Assembly: GCA_964036045.1 (NCBI GenBank) | Contig: OZ038379.1 | Span: 15,202,317-15,266,316, forward strand | Length of the DNA: 64,000 nucleotides | Direction of reading: 5' to 3' | DNA from: Eutreptiella sp. 'Long Island Sound 2002' | Taxonomy: Eukaryota; Euglenozoa; Euglenophyceae; Eutreptiales; Eutreptiaceae | Shown: positions 11,881 to 23,724 of the stretch, piece after piece | How positions within the stretch are numbered: position 1 is the first letter of the stretch | Layout: every line of letters begins with the position of its first letter | Translations under genes and position numbers: made by a program | The notes under the pieces: model-generated | What the model was told of the DNA's origin: nothing | Seen by the model: only the letters and a program-made list of their open reading frames with translations | The model's database searches: none

Positions 11881-12702
11881 TCACACACGCACACGTTCTC
11901 GGCAGTGGAAGACCTTCATGAGTAACTTGTTGTCATGAAACACTCGTAGGTACGGTTGTCCTTTTGGGGGCTTGGCATTCAGTGGGACTTGTTGGCATTG
12001 GACGTTATTTTTGCACGTGAGTCCTTGCCCACTAATCATCAGCACAATGTACGCGTTCTGGTTGAATTTGGCTTCAAGGTGCTCCGGATTTTGCTCCGCC
12101 TCCTCAATGAGCTTGGCCTCGGTCGTGTGCCCATGGCGGCGCGCCTCGGAAATTGCGGTGTCGCCATACTTCGTTTGCAGCAACGGGTTGGCCTTGCTCT
12201 CGAGTAAAGTCCGGATGCAATGCGGGTTGTGGGCGGCCGCGCAAATCAGCGGAGATTCACCCAATTCCGTCCGAATGTTCACGTCGGCATTCGAGGGAAT
12301 CAACTTGCGCACAAGAATGTACATCTCCTCCTTCTCCTCCTTTGTCGCGTACGTGCGCTGCAGCAAGTGCACCAAAGCGCCACATCCATCCTGCGCACGG
12401 TGGTTGACGTCCGCGCGGGCCTCCAATAGCGGGATTATGCACACGGGCGCGGCCATGGTGGCGTGGATGAGCGGCGTGCGCCCAACCGAGTCTTGGAGGT
12501 TAACATCGGCCTTGGCTTGCAAAACCCGGTCGACCATCGCCGGTTTGGACACCGCTGCAGCGTGCACGAGGGCGGTGCCGCCTCTCCCGTGCTTCGCGTT
12601 GATGTCCACTTTGCCATCCCGGAGGAGCTGGGTCCAACGGGTATCCCCGTTCTCGAAGCTGTCAATTAGTTGACGCACTAGCTCCCCCTCATCATCGGCC
12701 AT
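11881..12702 (-). CDS. Ankyrin-repeat protein, left palindrome copy
   Basis: This is a 273-residue protein of ankyrin repeats, which are protein-binding scaffolds. Repeats with the TALVHAAA / TPLIHA / SPLICAAA and ADVN signatures lie at about residues 42-74, 75-104, 108-142 (with a charged insertion), 147-178 and a degenerate one to ~205. The C-terminal ~65 residues are unrelated to ankyrin. I chose ATG at 12702 because of its context ACCATGGCC; the frame is open a little further upstream without another ATG. No membrane segment or enzymatic domain is seen. Compared with the right copy it has Cys107 and Pro136 where that copy has Arg. Pro136 would fall in an ankyrin helix. The partner is unknown. 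Confidence 0.75.
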   Translation of the reverse strand: MADDEGELVRQLIDSFENGDTRWTQLLRDGKVDINAKHGRGGTALVHAAAVSKPAMVDRVLQAKADVNLQDSVGRTPLIHATMAAPVCIIPLLEARADVNHRAQDGCGALVHLLQRTYATKEEKEEMYILVRKLIPSNADVNIRTELGESPLICAAAHNPHCIRTLLESKANPLLQTKYGDTAISEARRHGHTTEAKLIEEAEQNPEHLEAKFNQNAYIVLMISGQGLTCKNNVQCQQVPLNAKPPKGQPYLRVFHDNKLLMKVFHCRERVRV

Positions 12703-14206
12703 GGTAAGTAAACTACGAGCCGTGGGAAGATGGTCACCCGCAAAGCGCCTTTTCCTTGCCAACACCTTAGACTCCCGAGTGGTTCGAGTTGTTGAGCCCT
12801 CGTGAAGGCGGCTAATTTTAGGAATGGTAGTATTTGAAACACTATTGCTTTCTAGGTAGAAGAAGGTTCAAGCGTAGAGGGTGCTCACTCTGATGCAAAT
12901 AGTTCGAGCTTCTACACTGCAATGACCAAAAGTGGGAGGAGCAATTTAGAACCATGCCTTGCATTGTGAGGCTTTGAGGTCATGAATCGGCACACTCCGT
13001 TTGAAGCGTGCCGTCATGCCTAGGGTCGGCCATCCGCACAATGTGTGACAAGGTTGCGCCAAGAAGTGGCATGGTAAGTTCAAACATGCGTTTTGAATGC
13101 CATGATGCGTTCAATAAACCTGCCGCTCCCCATTCACGTGCGGTATTAAGGCAACGCCCCGTTGCCCATTCAAAGTTCCACGTTTCCTGACTTTCTATTA
13201 TTATGGAAAACAATGATTGAAAACAATGACAAGCGTAGCGTCATGACACAAGAACTTTTGCGGAGTAGCTGCGGAGTAGCGGCACGAGCAGACAATTGGG
13301 TTTACGGTGGGTGCAAAAGTATTGAAATGCCCTCCCTTTAGCATTTACAGCATGAGGGCAAACACCTACGTACTATGCAATTGAACTTTATGACACTTGC
13401 TACTAACATCGGTGCTTGCACTCCATCATTTTGCGTTGATTCCAAAGCACAATATGCGGGTGAGACACATGCAGCCCATCCATGTCCTCAAAGCTTCACG
13501 ATGCGTGACACTCGGATGGTTTATGTTCATCCTTGCTTCAAGAGACAAATACAAAACCTTAAGGCTCCCAATTAGGAGGTGTGTTCAAATTCACCCGGAT
13601 AGTACATGGAAGGGTGAATTGTACAACACAATGCAAAGCAAGCGAGCAGCGCTCAAAAGCTCAAAGACATGGAACTCGATATAGACAGCAAAATGCGGTG
13701 CCCCATGTGCTGCTGGTCTCAACACCAATAATCTGATGGGGGGCACGGTACAAAAGGGATTGAAAACAGGAAAATGGACGACCCTTGGACGTCTCAGTTT
13801 GAATGGCATCGCATCTATACCATAAACAATTTGTCATTTGGGGCACGCCAACTCTTCGGCAATCGCGAAGTCTCCCGAGGCAGAAGGAATACCTTCTCGA
13901 GCCTTCCGTAGGATGGGATCAAAATTTTACCCGCGCCCGCAAGGGTCGGCCAAAACCAAAACCAAACAAAACCAAAATTTGGTGCCACGCACAGGTGAGC
14001 AGCTGCTACAAGCGGAAAAGTAAGGATGCGGGCTTCAATGGGGGAGAGCTGATGAAAATGTTCTCAAATAAAATGCATCCGGGCTGCACCCGTGACAAGT
14101 GGTAAAAGAGCCTTCTCCGTGTGCAATGCCAGTAAGGGAAACCACTTCAAGTGATAGCGACATCCACACGATGCAAGCCAATCCACCCTCCACCATTGAG
14201 TGCAAA
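12703..14206. other. Left-arm upstream region of the ankyrin gene
   Basis: This is the 5' flank of the ankyrin gene, present in both arms (right copy 17728-19244). Short frames are shared, but no protein is recognisable. Any promoter would lie here. I could not single out a TATA box. Confidence 0.5.
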
Positions 14207-14978
14207 GGCGGTGTTCCTAGCCGCGGCTAGCCGCGGCTGGGTGGGTTGACCCCCCCCTCCCCTCCCCCCCCCCCCCTCCCCCCCGCCCTTGGCTGGCCAC
14301 GGCTGGCCAGAAATGGCTGGGGGGAACTTTGGCCAAAATCAAGGAAAATGAAGAAAAAACGGCCACACTTGGGGTCCCTAGGGGTGCAAGCCATCCCCTT
14401 TTGACTTGTGGCTATGTATGCTAGTGCATTTGGGGCCACTAGGTTGTGTGGCCTCTATTTTTCAACACAAAGTTTTTTTTTCAACACAAAATTTTTGAAC
14501 ACAAAATTTTCGAACACAAAAATTGTTGTGTTGAAAAACATTTTTCAACATGAAATTGAAAAATATTTCCGTTGAAAATTTTTTTTGCGTTGGACACATC
14601 ACCATCATCATGTGATCTTGAGAGCAGGCAAAATGCAAGGCCCAACACAATATGGTGGCTAGGTGGCTAGGTGGTTGGGTGGCTGGGTGGCTGGATGGCT
14701 AGAGTGATGTGATGTGATGTGAGCTTGAGAGCAAAGGCAAAGAGGCAAAATGCAAAAATGCAAGGCCCAACCCAATATGGTGGCTGGCTAGGTGGCTGGG
14801 TGGCAAGGTGGCTGGCTAGGTGGCTGGCTGGCTAGGTGGTTGGGTGGCTGGGTGGCCGGGTGGCTGGGTGGCTGGGTGGCCGGGTGGCTAGCTGGCCAGG
14901 TGGGTGGGCGGCTAGAGCCCCCCCCCCCCCACCCCTCCCCCCCCCCCACCCCCTCCCCCCCACTGACCGGAACACGCC
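14207..14978. mobile_element. 772-bp insertion with CAAA target-site duplication
   Basis: The right arm has an uninterrupted site GAGTGCAAAAGTCC (complement around 17720-17733). In the left arm this site is split: CAAA at 14203-14206, then 772 bp, then CAAA at 14979-14982. The ends are short inverted repeats: it begins GGCGGTGTTCC and finishes GGAACACGCC. Inside are C-rich and GTGGCTGG-type simple repeats (14652-14935) and an AT-rich inverted repeat around 14461-14590 (TTTTTCAACAC / GTGTTGAAAAA). No coding frame is seen, so this looks like a non-autonomous DNA element. The family is not recognised. Confidence 0.8.
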
Positions 14979-15304
14979 CAAAAGTCCAAGATATCGCACT
15001 TTTGATGCCAATTCAAACGAAAGCGGATGGTTCGCCGCTGCTGTGCATAGCGCATGGCGTCGTGCCTGCAAAATCGTTCAAAAACCCAGTTCAACCGCAA
15101 ACGGTGGTCACTAGCGAAAAAACATGAACACGACTCTCCAATACGGCCATGTGGTTGGTCGGCATGGCAAATCCCTGCTCTGGCACTCCCGGGAACCTAG
15201 TGACTTGGGAGGGAATGGGCCCAATTGTGGTGGTAGCTCACGTGTTCCCTTTGCAAGATTTTGTCCTTCATGCAAAACGGAAAATCTTTGAATCTTTGAA
15301 TTGA

Positions 15305-17339
15305 GCCGCCAACCTAAGCTTGGTTGGGGTTTGGATACATGTGAAAAATCCCTAGATCATCGAACAAAGGTTCTGTACTCCGTTTCCCATCCGGAGCCCC
15401 CGTTTGGCGCGAAGATTTCCCCGACAACTTTACCACAAGAGCACACACCCGAGGCATTCGTTTAGGGGAATTAGACGCAAGGTTTTGGTGGAAGCCCCGT
15501 TTTTGGTGCGGGAACATGCATCGAGTTTACTGAAGACGTGCCGCGAGGTACATGTTGCTTCACGGATGAACTTGCCGTGACCGGCAGTGCTGAGGATGGC
15601 CTGAAGGGAGACGGGGCACGCAGTTTGCGCTCTTGTTGCACCGTGAGAGCGTGTGCTGGTGAGGGTTGTACTTGTTGGGGTACATAGGCTCACCACCACT
15701 AGCGGAACACCACTCCGCTGTTGGACAGAGTGTTTGCACTTCGTGCTGAAAGGGGTATTGCCGTGTCAATGTGGATCCCCAAGGGAATGTGCATATCCCA
15801 GGATGTTCCCTTCATAAAGTCCGTTCCGGACCCTGGCAACTCATTCCATTTGAAAAACTCCGTTCCAGCGAAACTCCATTCCATTCCATTTTGAAACTCC
15901 TATCCCAAGATCTCGAATATTCTTGTCGTACTGCAGAATTTGTGTTAAATAAGGAATAATAATGGCCTCGGCCACCGCGGGCTTTTTTCCTTATCCTTAT
16001 GTTCTAATAATGTGTTTTGTAGAGCCAGGATGTTTTCCTAATTTTCTAATGGAGCCCAACCTCAGGGATGTATTTTGATGTGTTCCTCATTCTTTGCTTC
16101 GCCGCCTTCGGCGGTATTGTTCCTTGAATGAATGCACATAAGCATGCATGGGCACAAAGCAGGCACAAAGCGTAAGAGGGAATTCTGAATGTGCTAAGCA
16201 CGGCTAACCAAGGACGTGCAGCGAATCACGTCGCACATCTGCTCCCACCAAGTATGTCAGAGCCGACTTGTGCCGAGGCTGAGCCTTTTGGGCAGTGATC
16301 GAGTAAGGCAAGCCCAAGGCACCAAAACCAGAGCGGCAATTTCATGAACGCAAATTCGGGGTGCGAAGCACAAAAAGTTTTTTCCCACCTAGTGCTGTAG
16401 TGTGTCTCCAAGCACTTGTTGTGGAATCCGTCCCCTGGAGTTGAGGCACCGGCACTTTAATGAGGATAGTGATGAGGATGATGAGAATGACCCAGCTTGG
16501 GTTGATTTCATGGTAGAGATGGGGAGGAAGATGAGGAGGTTCAAGAGGAGGAGGACGATGACAATCAATTGCCGACCAATCTTGCTGATTGATAGCTTTA
16601 AAGCTACTACCACCCGCGGTGGACGAAGTACATGCATTCGACCCAAGTACTCATGAGTTTAGTGTCACATGTGGACAACGCCGATGTTTTGGCTGCTGTC
16701 GGATCTGTGGCAGATTGAAACTCAGGTATCACACCTGGGTGATCGATCAATCACTCTACTGTATATACAGGTCAACACAGTCAGGCACCGTTTTGGTGCC
16801 TTTCGTTTCGGTCCCCACAGTAGCCACAGAAACGGTCAAGCGGGTAACCGGGCAGATCACGGAGTGTCAAACCACCAGGTGCCAGTATGCAATTTGCAGC
16901 CTATTGAACGGCGCTGGTGCCACGGCGGCAAGCTGTGGCAAAGCGCGTACAAAAGTACGAACTAGAGTCTCTGTACACAGAGCGCAGACGCTACGTAATT
17001 CGCGGTACGTCTTTGGACGATGTCTGTGTTGCGGCGTTCCTGACACATTTGTGGGATGCGGCTAAGTAAGGGATAAGTCCCTTACTGAGCCGCGTCATCT
17101 TTTCTCCTCAGTACCTGACAGGACATCCAGGAATCGACGCATGTTGGAACCGGATTTTCTAGGATCACATTTCTGATTCTGATTTCTATCTATTGCAGAA
17201 ATTTGGCAATTTCAGAATGCAGACTAGGGGCCCAAGAAAAAGAAAAGTGAATGATGTTGATTGTTTCGACAGTGCTATCCCATTAAATCGTCTAAATGTA
17301 TCATTTCAATGAGACAATCCATGGTTATGCTTTTTTTTT
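15305..17339. other. Spacer of the giant palindrome
   Basis: This 2035-bp stretch is not shared between the arms. TTCCATTCCATT-like repeats lie near 15843-15895. Between 16396 and 17066 there are coding-like fragments. One plus-strand frame ends ...YVIRGTSLDDVCVAAFLTHL at a TAA (17066-17068). These could be remnants of a decayed mobile element, but I cannot name a family. Confidence 0.4.
17058..17093. other. Near-perfect 15-bp hairpin
   Basis: GCGGCT-A-AGTAAGGGA pairs with TCCCTTACT-G-AGCCGC around a TAAG loop. There is one mismatch in the stem. It overlaps the stop codon of the coding-like fragment in the palindrome spacer. Confidence 0.7.
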
Positions 17340-19244
17340 ATCAATTCAAAGATTCAAAGATTTTCCGTTTTGCATGAAGGACAAAATCTTGCAAAGGGAA
17401 CACGTGAGCTACAACCACAATTGGGCCCATTCTCTCCGTATGTCCCCATGGCCGTACCAAGAGGACGCAAAAGTTTCGCCGAGTCGCTTCTTCCTCCCAA
17501 GTCACTAGGTTCCCGGGGAGTGCTAGAGCAGGGATTTGCCATGCCGACCAACCACATGGCCGTATTGGAGAGTCGTGTTCATATTTTTTCAGTAGTGACC
17601 ACCGTTTGCGGCTGAACTGGGTTTTTGAACGATTTTGCAGGCACGACGTCATGCGCTATGCACAGCAGCGGCGAACCATCCGCTTTCGTTTGAATTGGCA
17701 TCAAAAGTGCGATATCTTGGACTTTTGCACTCAATGGTGGAGGGTGGATTGGCTTGCATCGTGTGGATGTCGCTATCACTTGAAGTGGTTTCCCTTACTG
17801 GCATTGCACAATTTGAGAATGGAGAAGGCTCTTTTACCACTTGTCACGGGTGCAGCCCGGATGCATTTTATTTGAGAACATTTTCATCAGCTCTCCCCCA
17901 TTGAAGCCCGCATCCTTACTTTTCCGCTTGTAGCAGCTGCTAACCTGTGCGTGGCACCAAATTTTGGTTTTGTTTGGTTTTGGTTTTGGCCGACCCTTGC
18001 GGGCGCGGGTAAAATTCGATCCCATCCTACGGAAGGCTCGAGAAGGTATTCCTTCTGCCTCGGGAGACTTCGCGATTGCCGAAGAGTTGGCGTGCCCCAA
18101 ATGACAAATTGTTTATGGTATAGATGCGATGCCATTCAAACTGAGACGTCCAAGGGTCGTCCATTTTCCTGTTTTCAATCCCTTTTGTACCGTGCCCCCC
18201 ATCAGATTATTGGTGTTGAGACCAGCAGCACATGGGGCACCGCATTTTGCTGTCTATATCGAGTTCCATGTCTTTGAGCTTTTGAGCGCTGCTCGCTTGC
18301 TTTGCATTGTGTTGTACAATTCACCCTTCCATGTACTATCCGGGTGAATTTGAACACACCTCCTAATTGGGAGCCTTAAGGTTTTGTATTTGTCTCTTGA
18401 AGCAAGGATGAACATAAACCATCCGAGTGTCACGCATCATGAAGCTTTGAGGACATGGATGGGCTGCATGTGTCTCACCCGCATATTGTGCTTTGGAATC
18501 AACGCAAAATGATGGAGTGCAAGCACCGATGTTAGTAGCAAGTGTCATAAAGTTCAATTGCATAGTACGTAGGTGTTTGCCCTCATGCTGTAAATGCTAA
18601 AGGGAGGGCATTTCAATACTTTTGCACCCACCGTAAACCCAATTGTCTGCTCGTGCCGCTACTCCGCAGCTACTCCGCAAAAGTTCTTGTGTCATGACGC
18701 TACGCTTGTTAGTTCACAAAATCATTGTTTTCCATAATAATAGAAAGTCAGGAAACGTGGAACTTTGAATGGGCAACGGGGCGTTGCCTTAATACCGCAC
18801 GTGAATGGGGAGCGGCAGGTTTATTGAACGCATCATGGCATTCAAAACGCATGTTTGAACTTACCATGCCACTTCTTGGCGCAACCTTGTCACACATTGT
18901 GCGGATGGCCGACCCTAGGCATGACGGCACGCTTCAAACGGAGTGTGCCGATTCATGACCTCAAAGCCTCACAATGCAAGGCATGGTTCTAAATTGCTCC
19001 TCCCACTTTTGGTCATTGCATTGTAGTGACTGACAGTGTAGAAGCTCGAACTATTTGCATCAGAGTGAGCACCCTCTACGCTTGAACCTTCTTCTACCTA
19101 GAAAGCAATAGTGTTTCAAATACTACCATTCCTAAAATTAGCCGCCTTCACGAGGGCTCAACAACTCGAACCACTCGGGAGGTGTTGGCAAGGAAAAGGC
19201 GCTTTGCGGGTGACCATCTTCCCACGGCTCGTAGTTTACTTACC

Positions 19245-20066
19245 ATGGCCGATGATGAGGGGGAGCTAGTGCGTCAACTAATTGACAGCTTCGAGAACGG
19301 GGATACCCGTTGGACCCAGCTCCTCCGGGATGGCAAAGTGGACATCAACGCGAAGCACGGGAGAGGCGGCACCGCCCTCGTGCACGCTGCAGCGGTGTCC
19401 AAACCGGCGATGGTCGACCGGGTTTTGCAAGCCAAGGCCGATGTTAACCTCCAAGACTCGGTTGGGCGCACGCCGCTCATCCACGCCACCATGGCCGCGC
19501 CCGTGTGCATAATCCCGCTATTGGAGGCCCGCGCGGACGTCAACCACCGTGCGCAGGATGGGCGTGGCGCTTTGGTGCACTTGCTGCAGCGCACGTACGC
19601 GACAAAGGAGGAGAAGGAGGAGATGTACATTCTTGTGCGCAAGTTGATTCGCTCGAATGCCGACGTGAACATTCGGACGGAATTGGGTGAATCTCCGCTG
19701 ATTTGCGCGGCCGCCCACAACCCGCATTGCATCCGGACTTTACTCGAGAGCAAGGCCAACCCGTTGCTGCAAACGAAGTATGGCGACACCGCAATTTCCG
19801 AGGCGCGCCGCCATGGGCACACGACCGAGGCCAAGCTCATTGAGGAGGCGGAGCAAAATCCGGAGCACCTTGAAGCCAAATTCAACCAGAACGCGTACAT
19901 TGTGCTGATGATTAGTGGGCAAGGACTCACGTGCAAAAATAACGTCCAATGCCAACAAGTCCCACTGAATGCCAAGCCCCCAAAAGGACAACCGTACCTA
20001 CGAGTGTTTCATGACAACAAGTTACTCATGAAGGTCTTCCACTGCCGAGAACGTGTGCGTGTGTGA
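19245..20066 (+). CDS. Ankyrin-repeat protein, right palindrome copy
   Basis: This is the mirror-image copy of the gene at 11881-12702, 273 residues, with the same ankyrin layout and the same ACCATGGCC start context. It has Arg107 and Arg136. Arg136 suits the ankyrin helix better than the Pro of the other copy, so this may be the more intact version. The two genes point away from each other, with 5' ends about 6.5 kb apart. Confidence 0.78.
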   Translation: MADDEGELVRQLIDSFENGDTRWTQLLRDGKVDINAKHGRGGTALVHAAAVSKPAMVDRVLQAKADVNLQDSVGRTPLIHATMAAPVCIIPLLEARADVNHRAQDGRGALVHLLQRTYATKEEKEEMYILVRKLIRSNADVNIRTELGESPLICAAAHNPHCIRTLLESKANPLLQTKYGDTAISEARRHGHTTEAKLIEEAEQNPEHLEAKFNQNAYIVLMISGQGLTCKNNVQCQQVPLNAKPPKGQPYLRVFHDNKLLMKVFHCRERVRV

Positions 20067-21960
20067 TCTCTTGTCTCGTCTGTAGCCCTCTATGTACGAA
20101 CTCCATCGACCTCCAGCTCGTGCTCGGTTGCACCCCTTTCTCAAGGTTAGATCATCCAATCGCTTATCGGCGTCCACAACGGTGGTGGGAGTTGTTGAAT
20201 TAACGCACACGAGCATCGCTGTGTCATGTTAGTGTGCCGTATTTCGCCGGCGAAGTTGTGTCTTGATACCACACGGCGTGCCTTTTCAAGTGCACCAACA
20301 TTAGTTAGATTTTCCGGCGCTTTGTAATGCGAGCCGAAACCTCAAAACATATGTAGGTGGCCGAAACGGGATCGTTGCGGTTGGTGCAGGAGCCCCACGT
20401 AGGTCGCCGGTCTCAAAAGCAAGGCATGTTTCGCACAATAAGAAAGTTCGGGGTTGCGACTGGGATGGCCACCCTCGGTCAAGGCAATGGTTAGGTCGAG
20501 GAGCAATCACTGGACCGAAGGCGATTCATTCATTCATTCATTCATTCTGTGGCGGCTCATACCCCCGTCTAAGCAAGTCCGCGTGTGTTTGGAAGAATAA
20601 GGAAATGCGGGTGTAACTGTAGCATGGGAGGCTATATGGAGAGTGTGGCTTATTCTGTGCTTAGAGCGGGAGCTACTCTGGTTCTAAACTAAAAGGCCTG
20701 CTTCCATTCGCGGTGCAGTATTGTTTTGGGTTGCCACACTGCAGTTTGAAAAAGGAAAAAGGATGGAGGAGAATGGTAGTGTTGTGTGAGGCATCCTAAA
20801 GACAGGGCACTCAAAGGACAGGACACATGGGAAGTTGGCATCATGGCGCAGCCGAAAAGGTCATGACAGGGCAGAGTGTCACAAGATGTGCAGCCTCTCC
20901 CCTAGCTCGAGTCTGCTCAGTTCGTGGCTTCTCGTCAGTGTGCACAATGCAAGCATCAAAAGAAACGAAGGTGGCTTGCACACAAGGCAAGCAAGACCAC
21001 TTTGGTTGCCATTGAACCACCGCCGGTCACCGTGCAAATTCCTTCACCTGTCCTGCGGCCATTGAGCTGCGTTTGACGGATACCCACACTTTTTTTTTTG
21101 TGGCTCTTAGGGACCGCCCCGGGCACGGCCCGCGCACGCCTGTGTATTTCGGAAAGCCCAGTTTCCGTTGCACATGTGCATTCAACGGCGCACTCTCTTT
21201 CCCGGGTTGGCTGGTCAACGCCGTCTTTGGGGAAGCCCAACGGCCATCCAGACAGTGGGTGTGGGATAACGGCGACAATACCGGAAGAAACAATTGACTT
21301 GCTATTGTTGCCCGTCTTGTTGGCCAATAGGCTCACCTCTCAATAGCTAACAATGTTTTCGCCGCATAGCACCGTCAACGGGGCAACGGGCTTTTCAAAC
21401 CGTAGAACAAATTCGCCCGCCCATTGCGTGCATAAGTGCATCAAGCCCAAGGAAGGTCCGATGCAAGGGAGTAGCAAACATCCAATGATCAAAGCCACAT
21501 GCGTGCCGTCTGAGTATATTGGTGAATATTTTTTTGATGGTCCTCGGTTGGGCGTCCAACCTGCTTTTCCACCAAGCTGTGTTGCGGTCCTTGGTGCGCG
21601 TCGCAATGGACGTCGTTGAAGAAATTGAGACACTCGGCATTGAGGGCATGGCCTGCCCATGGCACCAAATGCTCGGTGGGCTCTAGGGGGTGGGAGGAGG
21701 AAGGGGCGGATTGAGGGGAGTGAGTCTCTACGGAAGGCAGGCGGTTCAAGAGAGGCACTGCCCCCAACAAAGAAGACCGGAACTATGGCGTGCGAGGAGC
21801 ACAGCAATCGCTGTGCGAGGAGCACAGCAATCGCTTACAGAAAAATAGCAGTCATGCATGTCAAGGGGCGAGGAGTGCCGTCTCTTTCCGAGGCCCCAAG
21901 CAGCGTTGCGGGTTGGGTGAGGTTTCGCCATCGCCGTGTTCAGACCCAAGGCAGTGACTA
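20067..21960. other. Right-arm sequence without a recognisable gene
   Basis: This is the mirror of 9961-11880. It contains an (ATTC)n tract at 20526-20548. Frames are short and unrecognised. Confidence 0.45.
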
Positions 21961-22523
21961 ATCAAGACTGAATATTGGGACCGAGCTGGTGGGGGAGGGA
22001 ACATTAGCTATGACTGGTGAGGGACATCAAGAATGATTCACACATTGATGGCCGTTGACAGAGTGGAATCAGCTTGCAAGTGATCCCCATCACCACAAGG
22101 CCCACTTTCAAGGCTTTTGTTGGACTTTTGAGGGGCCAAAATACCCCCAAAATGGGCTCAAAATGGGCTCATTTCACCCGTTGGTGCACCCCAAATGGTC
22201 TAGGATGATTGTTGCAAAAATGCGTTTTTGACCCATTTTTGACCCATTTTTGGTCCCAAAACAACCCTTTCCCTTCGTTTGGCCGTTGTGAATGGGTTCT
22301 AGGGCTGTTTTGGCCCAAAAATGGCTGTTTTTGGCCCTAAATTGCAGTTTTTGAAACTGAGGTCCGCCTCTTGCGACAACTGTTCCCGGCCGCCACCGTG
22401 GAGTTTCTTGCTCAAACTTTGTGTGATTGTACTTCACACCCATAGGCATCATCCACCAAAATTTCGCTCGAATTTGAAGCACCACAACGGAGTACTGATT
22501 TTCCCCCATTTCGCGCGTGCTGC

Positions 22524-22558
<35 letters not shown>

Positions 22559-23693
22559 GCTGCTGCTGCTGCTAAACCTGGTAGGTCCACCCTAGACACT
22601 AAAAAGGGTTATAAAACCAAGGCTGGTTCCACCAGCTCGGTGACCCTAACCCTAATCAAGACTGAATATTGGGACCGAGCTGGTGGGGGAGGGAACATCA
22701 GCTATGACTGGTGAGGGACATCAAGAATGATTCACACATTGATGGCCGTTGACAGAGTGGGATCAGCTTGCAAGTGATCCCCTTCACCACAAGGCCCACT
22801 TTCAAGGCTTTTGTTGGACTTCTGAGGGGCCAAAATGCCCCCAAAATGGGCTCAAAATGGGCTCATTTCACCCGTTGGTGCACCCCAAATGGTCCAGGAT
22901 GATTGTTGCAAAAAAGTGTTTTTGACCCCTTTTTGACCCATTTTTGGTCCCGAAACAACCCATTTTCAAGGCATTTTGGGATTTTCGGAGGACCAAAATG
23001 GGCCACCACAACCTCAAAACGGTCCAAAAACACTTGTTTTAGCGTCGCACACGGTCTAGGTTCATTTTTGAGAAAAGTCATCTTTTGGCCCCTATTGGAC
23101 CCTAATGACCCATTTGGGCACCCACCTGTTTGGGCTTGAGCTTGCGGCTTGCCGCAGCCTGGTACGGGCCTAGGTATTGGGGTCTAGGCGTCCGTTTGGG
23201 CCATTATGAGGGGTGGAAACCACAAAAAGTGGGGGGTTGCAGGTGGATTAGGTGCCCTCCGAATCGCATTTTGAGCCATGTAGCCAAAGATATGACCTAT
23301 TCTTGGTTTGTGTCTGTCAGCATATGGAGCTCCTGGGGCCCTTTTTGGGCCGTTTCCGGGACATATCATGGAGTTAGAGGGCCGCAAAGGGCTCGTTGAC
23401 ACGGGAAAGTCAAGCCGCACATAGAGTGTACCCACCCTTTCCCTTCGTTTGGCCGTTGTGAATGGGTTCTAGGGCTGTTTTGGCCCAAAAATGGCTATTT
23501 TTGGCCCTAAATTGCAGTTTTTGAAACTGAGGTCCGCCACTTGCGACAACTGTTCCCGGCCGCCACCGTGGAGTTTCTCGCTCAAACTTTGTGTGATTGT
23601 ACTTCACACCCATAGGCATCATCCACCAAAATTTCGCTCGAATTTGAAGCACCACAACGGAGTACTGATTTTCCCCCATTTCGCGCGTGCTGC

Positions 23694-23724
<31 letters not shown>

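Larger units (their letters stand above)
8864..15304. repeat. Left arm of a giant imperfect palindrome
   Basis: This arm is the reverse complement of 17340-~22560. The inner end is sharp: AATCTTTGAATTGA stops at 15304 and its complement starts at 17340. The arm carries one inverted copy of the 1169-bp repeat (8864-~9960), an ankyrin gene (11881-12702), a (GAAT)n tract at 11397-11419 and a 772-bp insertion absent from the other arm. The two ankyrin frames differ at only two residues, so the duplication is recent or the arms are kept alike by gene conversion. Confidence 0.9.
17340..22560. repeat. Right arm of the giant imperfect palindrome
   Basis: This arm is the reverse complement of 8864-15304 without the 772-bp insertion. 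It has an extra segment of ~60 bp near 17435-17495, and its first 1169-bp-type repeat is deleted internally near 22268. At its outer end the arm passes straight into the tandem 1169-bp array, while the left arm has only one copy of that unit. Confidence 0.88.

Noticed and set aside
17058-17130. Helitron 3' end
   Set aside because: A hairpin is present but there is no CTRR motif at the expected distance and no helicase or Rep coding nearby.
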